Shown here in pieces: positions 1-7,747 of a stretch of 64,000 nucleotides of DNA. The stretch lies in contig JAFXZY010000005.1 in assembly GCA_017541025.1 (NCBI GenBank), positions 20,666 through 84,665 of the forward strand, read 5' to 3'. Under the pieces are notes generated by a model. The model searched no databases. It was not told where the DNA came from and saw only the letters and a list, made by a program, of their open reading frames with translations. Each line of letters starts with the position of its first letter. Positions within the stretch are counted from its first letter, which is position 1. Source of the DNA: Bacteroidaceae bacterium (GTDB taxonomy: Bacteria > Bacteroidota > Bacteroidia > Bacteroidales > Bacteroidaceae). A program made the translations under genes and the position numbers.

Positions 1-419
1 TTTCCGTTGGCGTAAGGACTGTCCGCCTCGAATTTGCTGATGGTGGGAATCATAGCCCGGCGTATCATGTCGCTCCACTCGGCCGTAGCATGTGAACGCA
101 GCAAGGTCATTGCACGCACCAGTTGAAAACCTTGGATAGCACAGAGTGGTGCATCATGCCCGTCGAATCGCTGAAGTGTTGTGGCATAGGCATTGATTAT
201 TTCCAGCGCCTTCTGTGTATGGCCCCTTTTGGCACACTCATAAGCCGTCCACATGTCCTTTTCGCATCCACCTTTGGAAGCGCGGAACTGTCCGTCGCGC
301 GCAACAACTTCGTATGGTCCGGCCATTTTATAATCGCTGAGATTACTTTGTGCTGAAACGGGCAAGATAACGTACGATAAACAATAAATGATAAGGATTA
401 AACGACTATAGGTTGGCAT
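1..419 (-). CDS. Alginate-lyase-fold secreted protein, 5' part only
   Basis: The reading frame is open from the ATG at 419 down to the window edge, giving about 139 N-terminal residues; the rest lies outside. The first 23 or so residues form a signal peptide (hydrophobic LILIIYCLSYVILPV, cleavage likely after VSA). The remainder has the helical pattern of the alginate lyase (PF05426) family: W-T-AYECA near residue 60, a KALEIINAY helix, then FDGHDAPLCAIQGF and a helix ending EWSDMIRR. This resembles the INAY..TL...DG.DA.L motif of that family. It lies 49 bases after the GH43 gene on the same strand, and the gene before that has the same fold, so a shared transcript on one glycan is likely. 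The substrate cannot be read from this fragment; the lyase label is inferred from fold and context. Confidence 0.7.
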   Translation of the reverse strand, partial: MPTYSRLILIIYCLSYVILPVSAQSNLSDYKMAGPYEVVARDGQFRASKGGCEKDMWTAYECAKRGHTQKALEIINAYATTLQRFDGHDAPLCAIQGFQLVRAMTLLRSHATAEWSDMIRRAMIPTISKFEADSPYANG

Positions 420-468
420 AAGGCAAAATTAAATTATGATTCTGTATTATTTTTACTTAGTACATGTA

Positions 469-2097
469 TCACTTAGTGACTCTAACCCAATCCACATCCA
501 TCCATCCTCGGGAAGTTATCAGGCTGTCACATGCGGCGATAAAGCCATACTTGGCTCCAATCCATTTTCCCTGTCGCATCGTAAAGGGCAGACCAGCAGC
601 CAGGAAATGTCTGTTGTCCAGGCTATAAGAGAACCGGACTTCACATTCTTTTACCTCGAGACGCAGGTACAAATCCAGATATATGGCCGGTGCATAGGGA
701 ATGGTATCTCGGGCGGTAGGCTGTAAAGTAGCCAGAATTTCCCGTTTCTCCTCCTTTCCTTCGTCCGCTTCCATACAAGTATGGCGCTGAAGCTGGAAGC
801 AATCACCCTTGCGACAGACCACCAGTGCACTGTAGTCACGGCCCATCATTACAAGTCCGCCATATTGGGTTTCTTCTTTGGAGGCTATACGCACTTTTGC
901 TGTAGCCGTGAAACGAGGTGCTGTCGGTTTTTGAAGCAGGAGGTTGGCCATGTCCCACAGACTTCGGAATGATTCCGGCTGTTCCATTGTATAAAGACGA
1001 TAGCAGCCATTGGCCGTTGGCTGCCCCCAGAACTGGTGGTAGTTGGCATGCCATTGCCACTGAAGTCCCATGCCATCGGCAAACTCGTCGCTCTCTTGTG
1101 GGTTAGTTACTATCGTTGAAGATGATTGGGGCTTTCTGTATTTTGCATAAGGCTCTCCATTATTTCCCATTATAGGCCATCCGCTTTTCCAGTCAACGGG
1201 CTGCAGATAGACTACGCGCCCATAGGCTCCCTTGTCGTTGAAATGCAAAAACCAGTCCTCGTCGAAGGCTGTGTGAACCCAGGCTCCTTGGTGTGGACCG
1301 TTAATATCAGTCTTGCCTTGCCACATTACCCGTTTGCATTCGTAAGGACCGAACACCGAACGGGAACGCATGGCCAGCTGCCATCCTTGTTCTACGCCTC
1401 CTGCAGGGCACATTATCCAATACCATCCGTCGCGTTTATAGAACTTGGGTCCCTCGACCGTGTGATTCTCCTCCCCGCCGTCGAAAACAATGCGAGGTAA
1501 ACCAACTGCTTTTGTCCCGTCTGCAGTAAGTTCGCGCACAGACAACACAGAGTTGAAACCCGAACGTGATTTTGCCCATCCGTTTACCAAATAGCAACGT
1601 CCGTTATCGTCCCACAATGGACAGGGGTCTATCATTCCTTTACCTGGAATCACACATGTAGGGACAGACCATGTGGATCCGGGATCTTTGGTCTGCACCA
1701 TGAATATACCATGGTCCGGATCACCCCAATAGATATAAAAGGTATCATTATGATAGCGTATAGATGGAGCCCAAACGCCTTTTCCGTGCTGTACTTTATC
1801 GAACAGCTCACGAGGTTCCAACTCTTTTAGCGCATGACCCACAATATCCCAGTTTACCAAGTCTCGGGAATGCAGAACAGGTAATCCCGGAATACAGTTG
1901 AAAGATGAGGCTGTAAGATAGTAGTCTTTGCCACACACACATACATCTGGATCACTGTAGTCTGCATAAAGAACAGGATTCGTGTATGTTCCGTCGCCAT
2001 TGTCGGGAGTCCAAACCCCAGAGCGGTACTGTGCATCAACACACAGTGGACACAGGAACAGGAGCAGCTTAAAGTGCCGGAATGTATTCATAATCAT
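469..2097 (-). CDS. Glycoside hydrolase family 43 with C-terminal beta-sandwich
   Basis: A secreted exo- or endo-acting glycosidase of family GH43, the beta-xylosidase and arabinofuranosidase type. After a signal peptide (about residues 1-22, ending CVDAQ) the five-bladed propeller starts at TNPVLYADYSDPDV. The three expected acidic residues are visible: general base D49 in YSDPDV, pKa modulator D157 in GMIDPCP and general acid E215 in TVEGPKF. Residues from about 335 to 542 form an extra beta-rich domain like the C-terminal module of many GH43 enzymes. The start may be ATG 2097 or ATG 2091 (M-I-M); both keep the signal peptide. It follows the lyase-fold gene by 15 bases, so the two are probably co-transcribed. 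The exact sugar specificity is not determinable from sequence alone. Confidence 0.9.
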   Translation of the reverse strand: MIMNTFRHFKLLLFLCPLCVDAQYRSGVWTPDNGDGTYTNPVLYADYSDPDVCVCGKDYYLTASSFNCIPGLPVLHSRDLVNWDIVGHALKELEPRELFDKVQHGKGVWAPSIRYHNDTFYIYWGDPDHGIFMVQTKDPGSTWSVPTCVIPGKGMIDPCPLWDDNGRCYLVNGWAKSRSGFNSVLSVRELTADGTKAVGLPRIVFDGGEENHTVEGPKFYKRDGWYWIMCPAGGVEQGWQLAMRSRSVFGPYECKRVMWQGKTDINGPHQGAWVHTAFDEDWFLHFNDKGAYGRVVYLQPVDWKSGWPIMGNNGEPYAKYRKPQSSSTIVTNPQESDEFADGMGLQWQWHANYHQFWGQPTANGCYRLYTMEQPESFRSLWDMANLLLQKPTAPRFTATAKVRIASKEETQYGGLVMMGRDYSALVVCRKGDCFQLQRHTCMEADEGKEEKREILATLQPTARDTIPYAPAIYLDLYLRLEVKECEVRFSYSLDNRHFLAAGLPFTMRQGKWIGAKYGFIAACDSLITSRGWMDVDWVRVTK

Positions 2098-2112
2098 ATT
2101 TGTCGTGGGTTA

Positions 2113-3990
2113 TTATCGCACTACTTTCTTGCCATTGACGATATAGACTCCTTTGGGTTGAGCAGGGATAGGGACTGATGTCAAACTTACGCAACGCCCT
2201 TGCAGGTCGTATGCAGTGCCCATCTCTTTTCCCTTTTTTGCTCCTTCGCCTCTTGTTCCTTTGATCCCCACCGGTTCACCCTCGTCGGTTGTAGAGATAA
2301 AGAATGCCAGCCGGCTTTCAACACCCCGTGAGTTGATGTAGCTGATACGATAAACGTAACTCCAGTCTGTATTGACAATAATCTCGCGTGTCGTCTGGCC
2401 CGTGTTCCATTGCCATAGCCCGGTGTCCTCTTCTCCTTCCGGCAACTGTGGTATGAGGCGTAAGGTCTTTCCTTTGGGCAGAGGAGTACTCTTTGTCGTG
2501 GTGTACGTATTGACGAGAGCCCCGAGCTCGTTGTGATTCGTTATCTTACCGTTTACAAGTCCACGCTTTTTCTCATTTGCAATACTGGGAATCAGCGATG
2601 CGGAAAGTGTGTTACTGTATTCTATTTGTCCCATAAGCTCTGTAGGCACCTTTTCTGCCGGACAAAGCTGTGGTTCACGTGTATTCATCAAAACAGAATA
2701 GCCCAGATGGTCGTATCCGCCGCTGGTGGAGCCCTTGCCACCTCCGTCTATTCCCATTTGCGCATAGGCTATCTTTGAAAATGGCATTTCAACCCCCTTC
2801 ACACCCTCGTATAGTCCGATGACCGAACCCCAGTAGGGACGCATCTGTGCACCAAGGGCCGGTTCCGTCATTACCAACGTACGGCCGTCGGTATAGTAAA
2901 GTCCGTTGGTGCCATAATGGTAATTGGTCCATGGCAGTCCCTGAACACTCTGGGTCTGTGCTGCCACGTATTCGATACCGGCGGCCAAGCGATGATTCAT
3001 ATATGCGAAGAGATCGTCTCCCTGATTATTGGCCACCTTGGCAATATCCAATGCTAAGCCCAGCGCCATTGCCGAATGTCCCGTATCCCTGCCGCTTTCG
3101 TTCATCTGTCCCAACTCGCCATAGGCCCCAGTTTCCAGTTCACTCTTCGAGGCAGTTACAATCAGATTGCCCCAGAATTCCGTCAGCCCGTCGTTCCAGA
3201 TGGCTTTTCCGGTAATGCCGTCGTGCCCCGTTATGTCGTGCAATGTGGGAGGTTCGGTGTAGTTGCCTGCCTGGTCGTATTTAATAAAGGAAATACCTTC
3301 GTTGTAGATTCGCACGTTATCGCACAGGATACCTATCGATATCACACACAGCGCGTTACAAAGGCCCCAGTTGGACCAATAATGTCCAGGTGCCTTCCAC
3401 CATTTGCCGCTGTTTTCCCATGTGCCATTGCGAGAACGCAGAAAACCAATGGCTTTTGGATACCACAACGTGAGCATCCATTGCTGAAACTTCTCGAAGT
3501 CCTCTTGGTTCCATCCCTCGTAGTCGCGCATCAGTTCCGCGGCTTGCGCAAACTGATAGCCGTAAATGCCCACGGCTAGGCACTGGTCGCTGTTGCCGCT
3601 TATTTCCTTCGTTGTATTACACCAATCCATGAGAATGCGAACAGCCGCTCTTGCATGGGCTGTCGTACCTGCAATCTTCCATCGTAATGCATTCTGGTAA
3701 GCCATAGCAGCACCTCGGGCGGCATTCATGTAATTCTCTCCACTACCGCCTCCTCGTACAATCGTCTCGACAGGGTTTGTCTGGACATTACTTTGGGCAT
3801 ACTCGGCAGTTCTCAGTACGCTCCAAGCTTTCGCCACAGTCAGGTTCTTGGCAGCTAGCTGAGCTTTCACCCTATCAAAATCAGCTTGAGTGTATAAGCC
3901 TCCCGGATGGATAAATCCGCGGTCGGATGTCTCTTGAGCTAACAGTGTATGAGCAAACAGAAATAAACAAATAATTAATATTATGCGCAT
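2113..3990 (-). CDS. Alginate-lyase-fold secreted protein with T9SS-like C-terminal tail
   Basis: A 625-residue exported protein with a signal peptide (LIICLFLFAHTLLAQ). Residues about 60-370 show the (alpha/alpha) toroid pattern of the alginate lyase (PF05426) superfamily: VRILMDWCNTTKE, the QCLAVGIYGYQFAQAAELM helix, GHYWSNWGLCN and RDTGHSAMALGLALDIAK. Residues about 420-580 are beta-rich. The end, from about 593, is YDLQGR followed by GVYIVNGKKVVR, the same ending as two other proteins in this window (positions 39998 and 62016), which fits a short C-terminal secretion tail of the type IX system. First gene of the cluster, with a weak promoter behind it at 4014-4021. Polysaccharide lyase activity is inferred from fold; the catalytic residues were not assigned and the substrate is unknown. 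Confidence 0.75.
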   Translation of the reverse strand: MRIILIICLFLFAHTLLAQETSDRGFIHPGGLYTQADFDRVKAQLAAKNLTVAKAWSVLRTAEYAQSNVQTNPVETIVRGGGSGENYMNAARGAAMAYQNALRWKIAGTTAHARAAVRILMDWCNTTKEISGNSDQCLAVGIYGYQFAQAAELMRDYEGWNQEDFEKFQQWMLTLWYPKAIGFLRSRNGTWENSGKWWKAPGHYWSNWGLCNALCVISIGILCDNVRIYNEGISFIKYDQAGNYTEPPTLHDITGHDGITGKAIWNDGLTEFWGNLIVTASKSELETGAYGELGQMNESGRDTGHSAMALGLALDIAKVANNQGDDLFAYMNHRLAAGIEYVAAQTQSVQGLPWTNYHYGTNGLYYTDGRTLVMTEPALGAQMRPYWGSVIGLYEGVKGVEMPFSKIAYAQMGIDGGGKGSTSGGYDHLGYSVLMNTREPQLCPAEKVPTELMGQIEYSNTLSASLIPSIANEKKRGLVNGKITNHNELGALVNTYTTTKSTPLPKGKTLRLIPQLPEGEEDTGLWQWNTGQTTREIIVNTDWSYVYRISYINSRGVESRLAFFISTTDEGEPVGIKGTRGEGAKKGKEMGTAYDLQGRCVSLTSVPIPAQPKGVYIVNGKKVVR

Positions 3991-4013
3991 GTGACTTGAA
4001 GAATTAATGCGTA

Positions 4014-4021
4014 CAAATATA
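4014..4021 (-). promoter_or_regulatory. Probable -7 box for the carbohydrate cluster
   Basis: On the minus strand this reads TATATTTG, matching the Bacteroidetes -7 consensus TAnnTTTG, 24 bases ahead of the ATG at 3990. I found no clear TTTG at the -33 distance, so the promoter may be weak or need an activator. Confidence 0.4.
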
Positions 4022-4101
4022 GTTTAAATTTGGGATATTCCCTGTTAAAGGCCCGGAAGATTTTGATTTAAGTCAACAAAAGAGGAGATTTTTGTCTTTT
4101 C

Positions 4102-4136
4102 GTGCCGGTAAATTTGGCACATAAAGAAAAACCGGC
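4102..4136. promoter_or_regulatory. Nested inverted repeats over the upstream promoter
   Basis: Two overlapping inverted repeats lie on the -33 region of the promoter at 4113-4145: GTGCC (4102-4106) with GGCAC (4116-4120), and GCCGGT (4104-4109) with ACCGGC (4131-4136). The position would suit a repressor or activator site. No regulator is identified. Confidence 0.35.
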
Positions 4137-4145
4137 GTACCTTTG
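4113..4145 (+). promoter_or_regulatory. Promoter of a candidate small RNA
   Basis: TTTG at 4113-4116, 21 bases, then TACCTTTG at 4138-4145: a full match to the Bacteroidetes sigma-ABfr promoter. Transcription should begin near 4152. The next strong hairpin terminator lies at 4246-4277, so this promoter seems to drive a short RNA rather than hisG. Confidence 0.7.
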
Positions 4146-4151
4146 CACCAG

Positions 4152-4277
4152 AAAAAGAAACATAGTGTTGTTAGTTTTAGTTTAAAGTTAAAGAAAAGTT
4201 TTTAGGTTAATTAGTTAAGGTAAAGATTTTACTTTAAGAAGACGCAAGGTCTGCCGGGAGGTAGGCCTTAGTTTTTT
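4152..4277 (+). ncRNA. Candidate terminated small RNA or leader upstream of hisG
   Basis: Between a consensus promoter (4113-4145) and a strong intrinsic terminator (4246-4277) lies an A/T-rich stretch with no convincing reading frame. It can fold an A/U hairpin (TTAAGGTAA at 4215-4223 with TTACTTTAA at 4229-4237, one G-U pair) followed by the terminator stem. No run of histidine codons is present, so a classical his leader peptide is not supported. A second complete promoter lies between this unit and hisG, so it could be an independent RNA gene. I do not recognise the RNA family. The transcription start is predicted, not observed. Confidence 0.45.
4246..4277 (+). terminator. Intrinsic terminator with GNRA-type loop
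   Basis: AAGGTCTGCC (4246-4255) pairs with GGTAGGCCTT (4260-4269) through 10 pairs including two G-U, closing a GGGA loop of GNRA form, and six T follow at 4272-4277. It ends the small transcript begun near 4152. AGACC at 4282-4286 could pair with the GGTCT arm as an alternative, which is the only hint of a switch. Confidence 0.75.
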
Positions 4278-4334
4278 ATATAGACCGCTAACTGCTACTT
4301 TCGTATGGGAATTTAAATAAAAAAAAGATTTTGT

Positions 4335-4365
4335 TTTGTATTCCGCTCACTTATTCGTATCTTTG
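4335..4365 (+). promoter_or_regulatory. hisG promoter
   Basis: TTTG at 4335-4338, 19 bases, then TATCTTTG at 4358-4365: a full Bacteroidetes promoter. The predicted start near 4372 leaves a leader of about 50 bases before the hisG ATG at 4424. Confidence 0.75.
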
Positions 4366-4423
4366 CAGCCAATTTATATATTATAGGTAGAAAGGTTTAA
4401 TTAAATAGGTAAATAAACTAAAT

Positions 4424-5275
4424 ATGTTACGAATAGCAGTACAGTCGAAAGGCCGACTTTTTGAAGATACAATGGCTCTGCTTGCAGAAGCAGGCATTAA
4501 GGTGACCAGCAGCAAGCGTACCTTGTTGGTGCAGAGCAGTAATTTCCCTGTGGAAATCCTTTATCTTCGCGACGATGATATCCCACAGAGTGTGGCAACA
4601 GGCGTTGCCGACTTGGGCATTGTAGGGCAGAATGAGTTTGAGGAACGTCAGGAAGATGCTGAGGTAATCCGTCCGTTGGGTTTCAGCAAATGCCGTCTTT
4701 CGCTGGCTATCCCCAAGGCTGTTAATTACACTGGCCTGAAGTGGTTTGAGGGTAAGAAAATAGCTACTTCTTATCCTGGTATTTTGCGTAGGTTCATGCA
4801 GAAGAACCATATTGCTGCTGATATTCACGTGATTACCGGTTCTGTTGAGATAAGCCCTGGTATTGGCCTGTCTGATGCCATCTTTGATATTGTAAGCAGC
4901 GGAAGCACGTTGGTAAGCAACAATCTGGCTGAGGTTGAGGTGGTGATGAAGAGCGAGGCGCTGCTAATCGGTAACAAGCAGATGAACGGCGAGAAGAAGG
5001 CTGTATTGGATGAATTGCTTTTCCGTATTGAGGCTGTAAAGAACGCTGAGGACAAGAAATATGTGCTGATGAACGTTCCTACCGAGAAGGTGAAAGAGGT
5101 GGTGGATATCCTGCCTGGTGCCAAGAGTCCTACTGTAATGCCGCTGGCTACAGAGGGGTGGAGTAGTGTTCATACGGTAATCGACGAGAAGCGTTTCTGG
5201 GAGATTATCCGCCAGTTGAAAGACTTGGGGGCTCAGGGTATTCTTGTGGTACCTATTGAGAAGATGATTCTTTAG
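4424..5275 (+). CDS. hisG: ATP phosphoribosyltransferase (long form)
   Basis: Catalyses the first step of histidine synthesis, joining ATP and PRPP to give phosphoribosyl-ATP in the cytoplasm. The 283-residue length is that of the long HisG form, which carries its own C-terminal allosteric domain (about residues 215-283, from KYVLMNVPTEK) and needs no HisZ. Family motifs include LRIAVQSKGRLFEDT at the start, VADLGIVGQNE near residue 63 and the PRPP-binding region ISPGIGLSDAIFDIVSSG near residue 150. It is the first gene of hisGDCB and has its own promoter at 4335-4365. The stop codon runs straight into a CCCCCTAA/TTAGGGGG hairpin. Feedback inhibition by histidine is known for the long form; nothing more about control is visible apart from the odd upstream transcript. 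Confidence 0.97.
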   Translation: MLRIAVQSKGRLFEDTMALLAEAGIKVTSSKRTLLVQSSNFPVEILYLRDDDIPQSVATGVADLGIVGQNEFEERQEDAEVIRPLGFSKCRLSLAIPKAVNYTGLKWFEGKKIATSYPGILRRFMQKNHIAADIHVITGSVEISPGIGLSDAIFDIVSSGSTLVSNNLAEVEVVMKSEALLIGNKQMNGEKKAVLDELLFRIEAVKNAEDKKYVLMNVPTEKVKEVVDILPGAKSPTVMPLATEGWSSVHTVIDEKRFWEIIRQLKDLGAQGILVVPIEKMIL

Positions 5276-5276
5276 A

Positions 5277-5298
5277 CCCCCTAACCCCCTTTAGGGGG
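5277..5298. repeat. GC-rich hairpin of the CCCCC/GGGGG spacer type
   Basis: CCCCCTAA (5277-5284) and TTAGGGGG (5291-5298) form a perfect 8-pair stem directly after the hisG stop. No T-run follows, so it is not a classical terminator; it may protect the transcript 3' end or be a small palindromic repeat. A relative overlaps the end of hisD at 6630-6655. Confidence 0.6.
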
Positions 5299-5314
5299 AA
5301 TGATAGAGTTAATC

Positions 5315-5341
5315 AACGATAACGTTAACGTTAACGATAAC
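5315..5341. repeat. GTTAACG-type spacer repeat
   Basis: A 27-base block built from AACGATAAC and GTTAACGTTAAC units fills the hisG-hisD gap. The same sequence type, in the other orientation, occurs at 13495-13522 before murB. Confidence 0.6.
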
Positions 5342-5354
5342 AAAATAAAGGTTA

Positions 5355-6665
5355 ATGAAATTATATAAATACCCCACTCAAGAGGAACTGAAAGATTTGC
5401 TGAAAAGGCCTGTGCGTGATGCCAGCCAGTTGAATGCCACGGTGGCTGCTGTCCTTGCTGATATTAAGACTCAGGGGGATGCGGCTGTAAGGATGTATGA
5501 AGAGAAGTTCGACCATGTGGCACTGCAGGATCTGGCTGTTACTGAGGTTGAGATGCAGGAGGCTGAGACACTGGTTAACTCAGAGCTGAAAGCTGCCTTA
5601 CAGCAGGCACATGATAATATTGAGAAGTTTCATGCTTCACAGAAGTTCCTGCCTGAACACGTTCAGGTAACTGATGGGGTGGAATGCTGGCAACAGTCGG
5701 TTCCCATACAGAAAGTAGGTCTTTATATCCCTGGTGGCACAGCGCCTCTGTTTAGTACTGTGTTGATGCTGGCTACTCCAGCTAAGATAGCAGGTTGTGA
5801 GGAGATAGTGCTTTGTACGCCTCCTGCTAAGGACGGTAAGGTGAATCCTGCCATCCTGGTGGCTGCCCGCATAGCAGGTGTAAGCAAAATCTTTAAGATT
5901 GGTGGTGTGCAGGCTATTGGTGCTATGGCTTACGGAACAGAGTCTGTGCCTAAGGTCTATAAGATTTTCGGTCCCGGCAATCAGTTTGTGATGTGTGCCA
6001 AGCAGCAGGTGAGCCTGCATGATGTGGCCATAGATATGCCTGCCGGACCTAGTGAGGTGGAGGTGCTGGCTGATGAAACGTCAAACCCCACCTTTGTTGC
6101 TGCCGACTTGCTGAGCCAGGCTGAGCATGGCGTGGACAGTCAGGTGCTGCTGGTTACCAAGAGCGAAGAGATGATAGATAAGGTGCAGCAGGAAGTGGAT
6201 CGCCAATTGGCACTCTTGCCACGTAACGAGATTGCTGCCCAGGCTTTGGAACACAGTAAAATCCTGCTGGTACATAACGATGAAGAGATGATGGCTATTA
6301 CCAACCTATATGCGCCTGAACACCTGATTATTGAGACCAAGAATTATATGGAACTGGCTCAGAAGGTGATAAATGCCGGAAGTGTATTCTTAGGCAGCCT
6401 AACACCCGAGAGTGCAGGTGATTATGCCAGCGGAACCAATCATACGCTACCTACAAACGGCTATGCTGTGGCCTATAACGGTGTAAATCTGGATAGCTAT
6501 AACCGCAAAATTACCTTCCAGCATATTACGGCAGAGGGCATTCAGCGTATAGGCAAAACGGTTGAGCTGATGGCAGAAGCTGAGGGATTGGATGCGCATA
6601 AGAATGCAATGAGTGTGAGAATTAGGCCCCTCTCCGACTCCCCCAAAGGGGAGAGAGAAGAATAA
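5355..6665 (+). CDS. hisD: Histidinol dehydrogenase
   Basis: Zinc-dependent enzyme that oxidises histidinol to histidine in two NAD-linked steps, the last reactions of the pathway. Seen in the sequence: the glycine-rich IPGGTAPLFSTVLML near residue 123, KIFGPGNQFVMCAKQQV near 205, AGPSEVEVLADE, the metal-ligand region LLSQAEHGVDSQ and the C-terminal GDYASGTNHTLPT. Length 436 is normal. The last dozen residues (RPLSDSPKGEREE) are not typical of HisD and are encoded by a CCCCTCTCC..GGGGAGAG hairpin repeat that runs over the end of the gene, so the native stop seems to have been displaced by a repeat insertion. It lies 79 bases after hisG; hisC follows after 34 bases. Confidence 0.97.
   Translation: MKLYKYPTQEELKDLLKRPVRDASQLNATVAAVLADIKTQGDAAVRMYEEKFDHVALQDLAVTEVEMQEAETLVNSELKAALQQAHDNIEKFHASQKFLPEHVQVTDGVECWQQSVPIQKVGLYIPGGTAPLFSTVLMLATPAKIAGCEEIVLCTPPAKDGKVNPAILVAARIAGVSKIFKIGGVQAIGAMAYGTESVPKVYKIFGPGNQFVMCAKQQVSLHDVAIDMPAGPSEVEVLADETSNPTFVAADLLSQAEHGVDSQVLLVTKSEEMIDKVQQEVDRQLALLPRNEIAAQALEHSKILLVHNDEEMMAITNLYAPEHLIIETKNYMELAQKVINAGSVFLGSLTPESAGDYASGTNHTLPTNGYAVAYNGVNLDSYNRKITFQHITAEGIQRIGKTVELMAEAEGLDAHKNAMSVRIRPLSDSPKGEREE
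6627..6655. repeat. GC-rich hairpin repeat inside the hisD 3' end
   Basis: CTCCCC (6638-6643) and GGGGAG (6648-6653) form a hairpin with loop CAAA; CTCTCC/GGAGAG gives an alternative stem. It is the same type as the element after hisG but here it is translated, giving the HisD tail. Confidence 0.55.
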
Positions 6666-6699
6666 ATACTCTTCATGACACAATTTTAGATTTTGAATT

Positions 6700-7740
6700 A
6701 TGGATTTAGAATTAGAAAAACTGGTCAGACCTAATATATGGGCATTGGAACCCTATAGCTGTGCACGTGATGAGTTTAAGGGAATGGATGCACATGTGTT
6801 TCTGGACGCTAATGAGAGTCCTTACAACGACCCTGTAAACCGCTACCCTGATCCTTTACAGGAGAAGGTAAAGCAGAGGCTGTCGCCCATCAAGCAGGTT
6901 AGACCATCGCAGATATTTCTGGGTAACGGAAGTGATGAAGCCATAGACCTTGTTTACAGGATCTTCTGTGAGCCTGGTAAGGATAACGTAGTGGCTATTG
7001 CCCCTACGTATGGTATGTATAAGGTATGTGCCGACATCAATAATGTTGAATACCGTCCTGTTCTCCTGGATGAGCATTATCAGTTGCAGGCACAAAAGAT
7101 ATTAGATGCTACAGATGCCAATACCAAGGTTATCTGGCTATGCTCGCCTAATAATCCGACTGGTAATGAGTTGGACAAAAAGGAAATGCAGCGCCTATTG
7201 CTGGAATTCCCAGGCATTGTGGTGATAGATGAGGCATACTCGGATTTCTCAGGACAGCAGCCATTCCGCCACTTCTTGGACCGATTCCCTAACCTGATAG
7301 TCCTGAACACCTTTAGCAAGGCTTGGGGCTGTGCCAGTATCAGATTGGGTATGGCTTTTGCCAGCGAAGAGATAATAAGCCTCTTTAACAAGGTGAAATA
7401 TCCCTATAACATAAATAAGCTGACTCAGGACAAAGCCCTACAGATGATGGATGACTGGATGAAGGTTGATCAGTGGGTAAGGCAGATTAAACGTGAACGC
7501 GAACATGTAATGCCAGCCCTAGGCGAACTGCCTATCTGCAAGAAGATTCATCCCAGCGAAGCTAACTTTGTTCTGGTTGAAGTTACAGATGCAAATGCTA
7601 TATATAACTACCTGATTCATAATGGAATAGTTGTCCGTAACAGGAATAAGGTTCAGTTATGCGGCAACTGCCTGCGTATCACTATCGGTACACAGCAGGA
7701 GAACAACGAACTGTTGAGCGCATTGCGTCAGTTTAAGTAA
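6700..7740 (+). CDS. hisC: Histidinol-phosphate aminotransferase
   Basis: Pyridoxal-phosphate enzyme of fold type I that transfers an amino group from glutamate to imidazole-acetol phosphate. Motifs: [12 protein letters not shown] near residue 30, the cofactor phosphate loop [13 protein letters not shown] near 75, [10 protein letters not shown] near 147, DEAYSDFS near 177 and the Schiff-base lysine in LNTFSKAWG near 206, followed by RLGMAFA. Length 346 fits the family. It is third in the hisGDCB order; hisB follows after 7 bases, so the two are very likely translated from one message. The start codon sits inside a TTTAGAATTA-rich stretch, so the first few residues may derive from spacer sequence. 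Confidence 0.96.
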   Translation: MDLELEKLVRPNIWALEPYSCARDEFKGMDAHVFLDANESPYNDPVNRYPDPLQEKVKQRLSPIKQVRPSQIFLGNGSDEAIDLVYRIFCEPGKDNVVAIAPTYGMYKVCADINNVEYRPVLLDEHYQLQAQKILDATDANTKVIWLCSPNNPTGNELDKKEMQRLLLEFPGIVVIDEAYSDFSGQQPFRHFLDRFPNLIVLNTFSKAWGCASIRLGMAFASEEIISLFNKVKYPYNINKLTQDKALQMMDDWMKVDQWVRQIKREREHVMPALGELPICKKIHPSEANFVLVEVTDANAIYNYLIHNGIVVRNRNKVQLCGNCLRITIGTQQENNELLSALRQFK

Positions 7741-7747
7741 GAAGAAA

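Noticed and set aside
4146-4280. Histidine leader peptide for attenuation
   Set aside because: No start codon followed by a run of CAT or CAC codons is present; only a structured RNA is supported.
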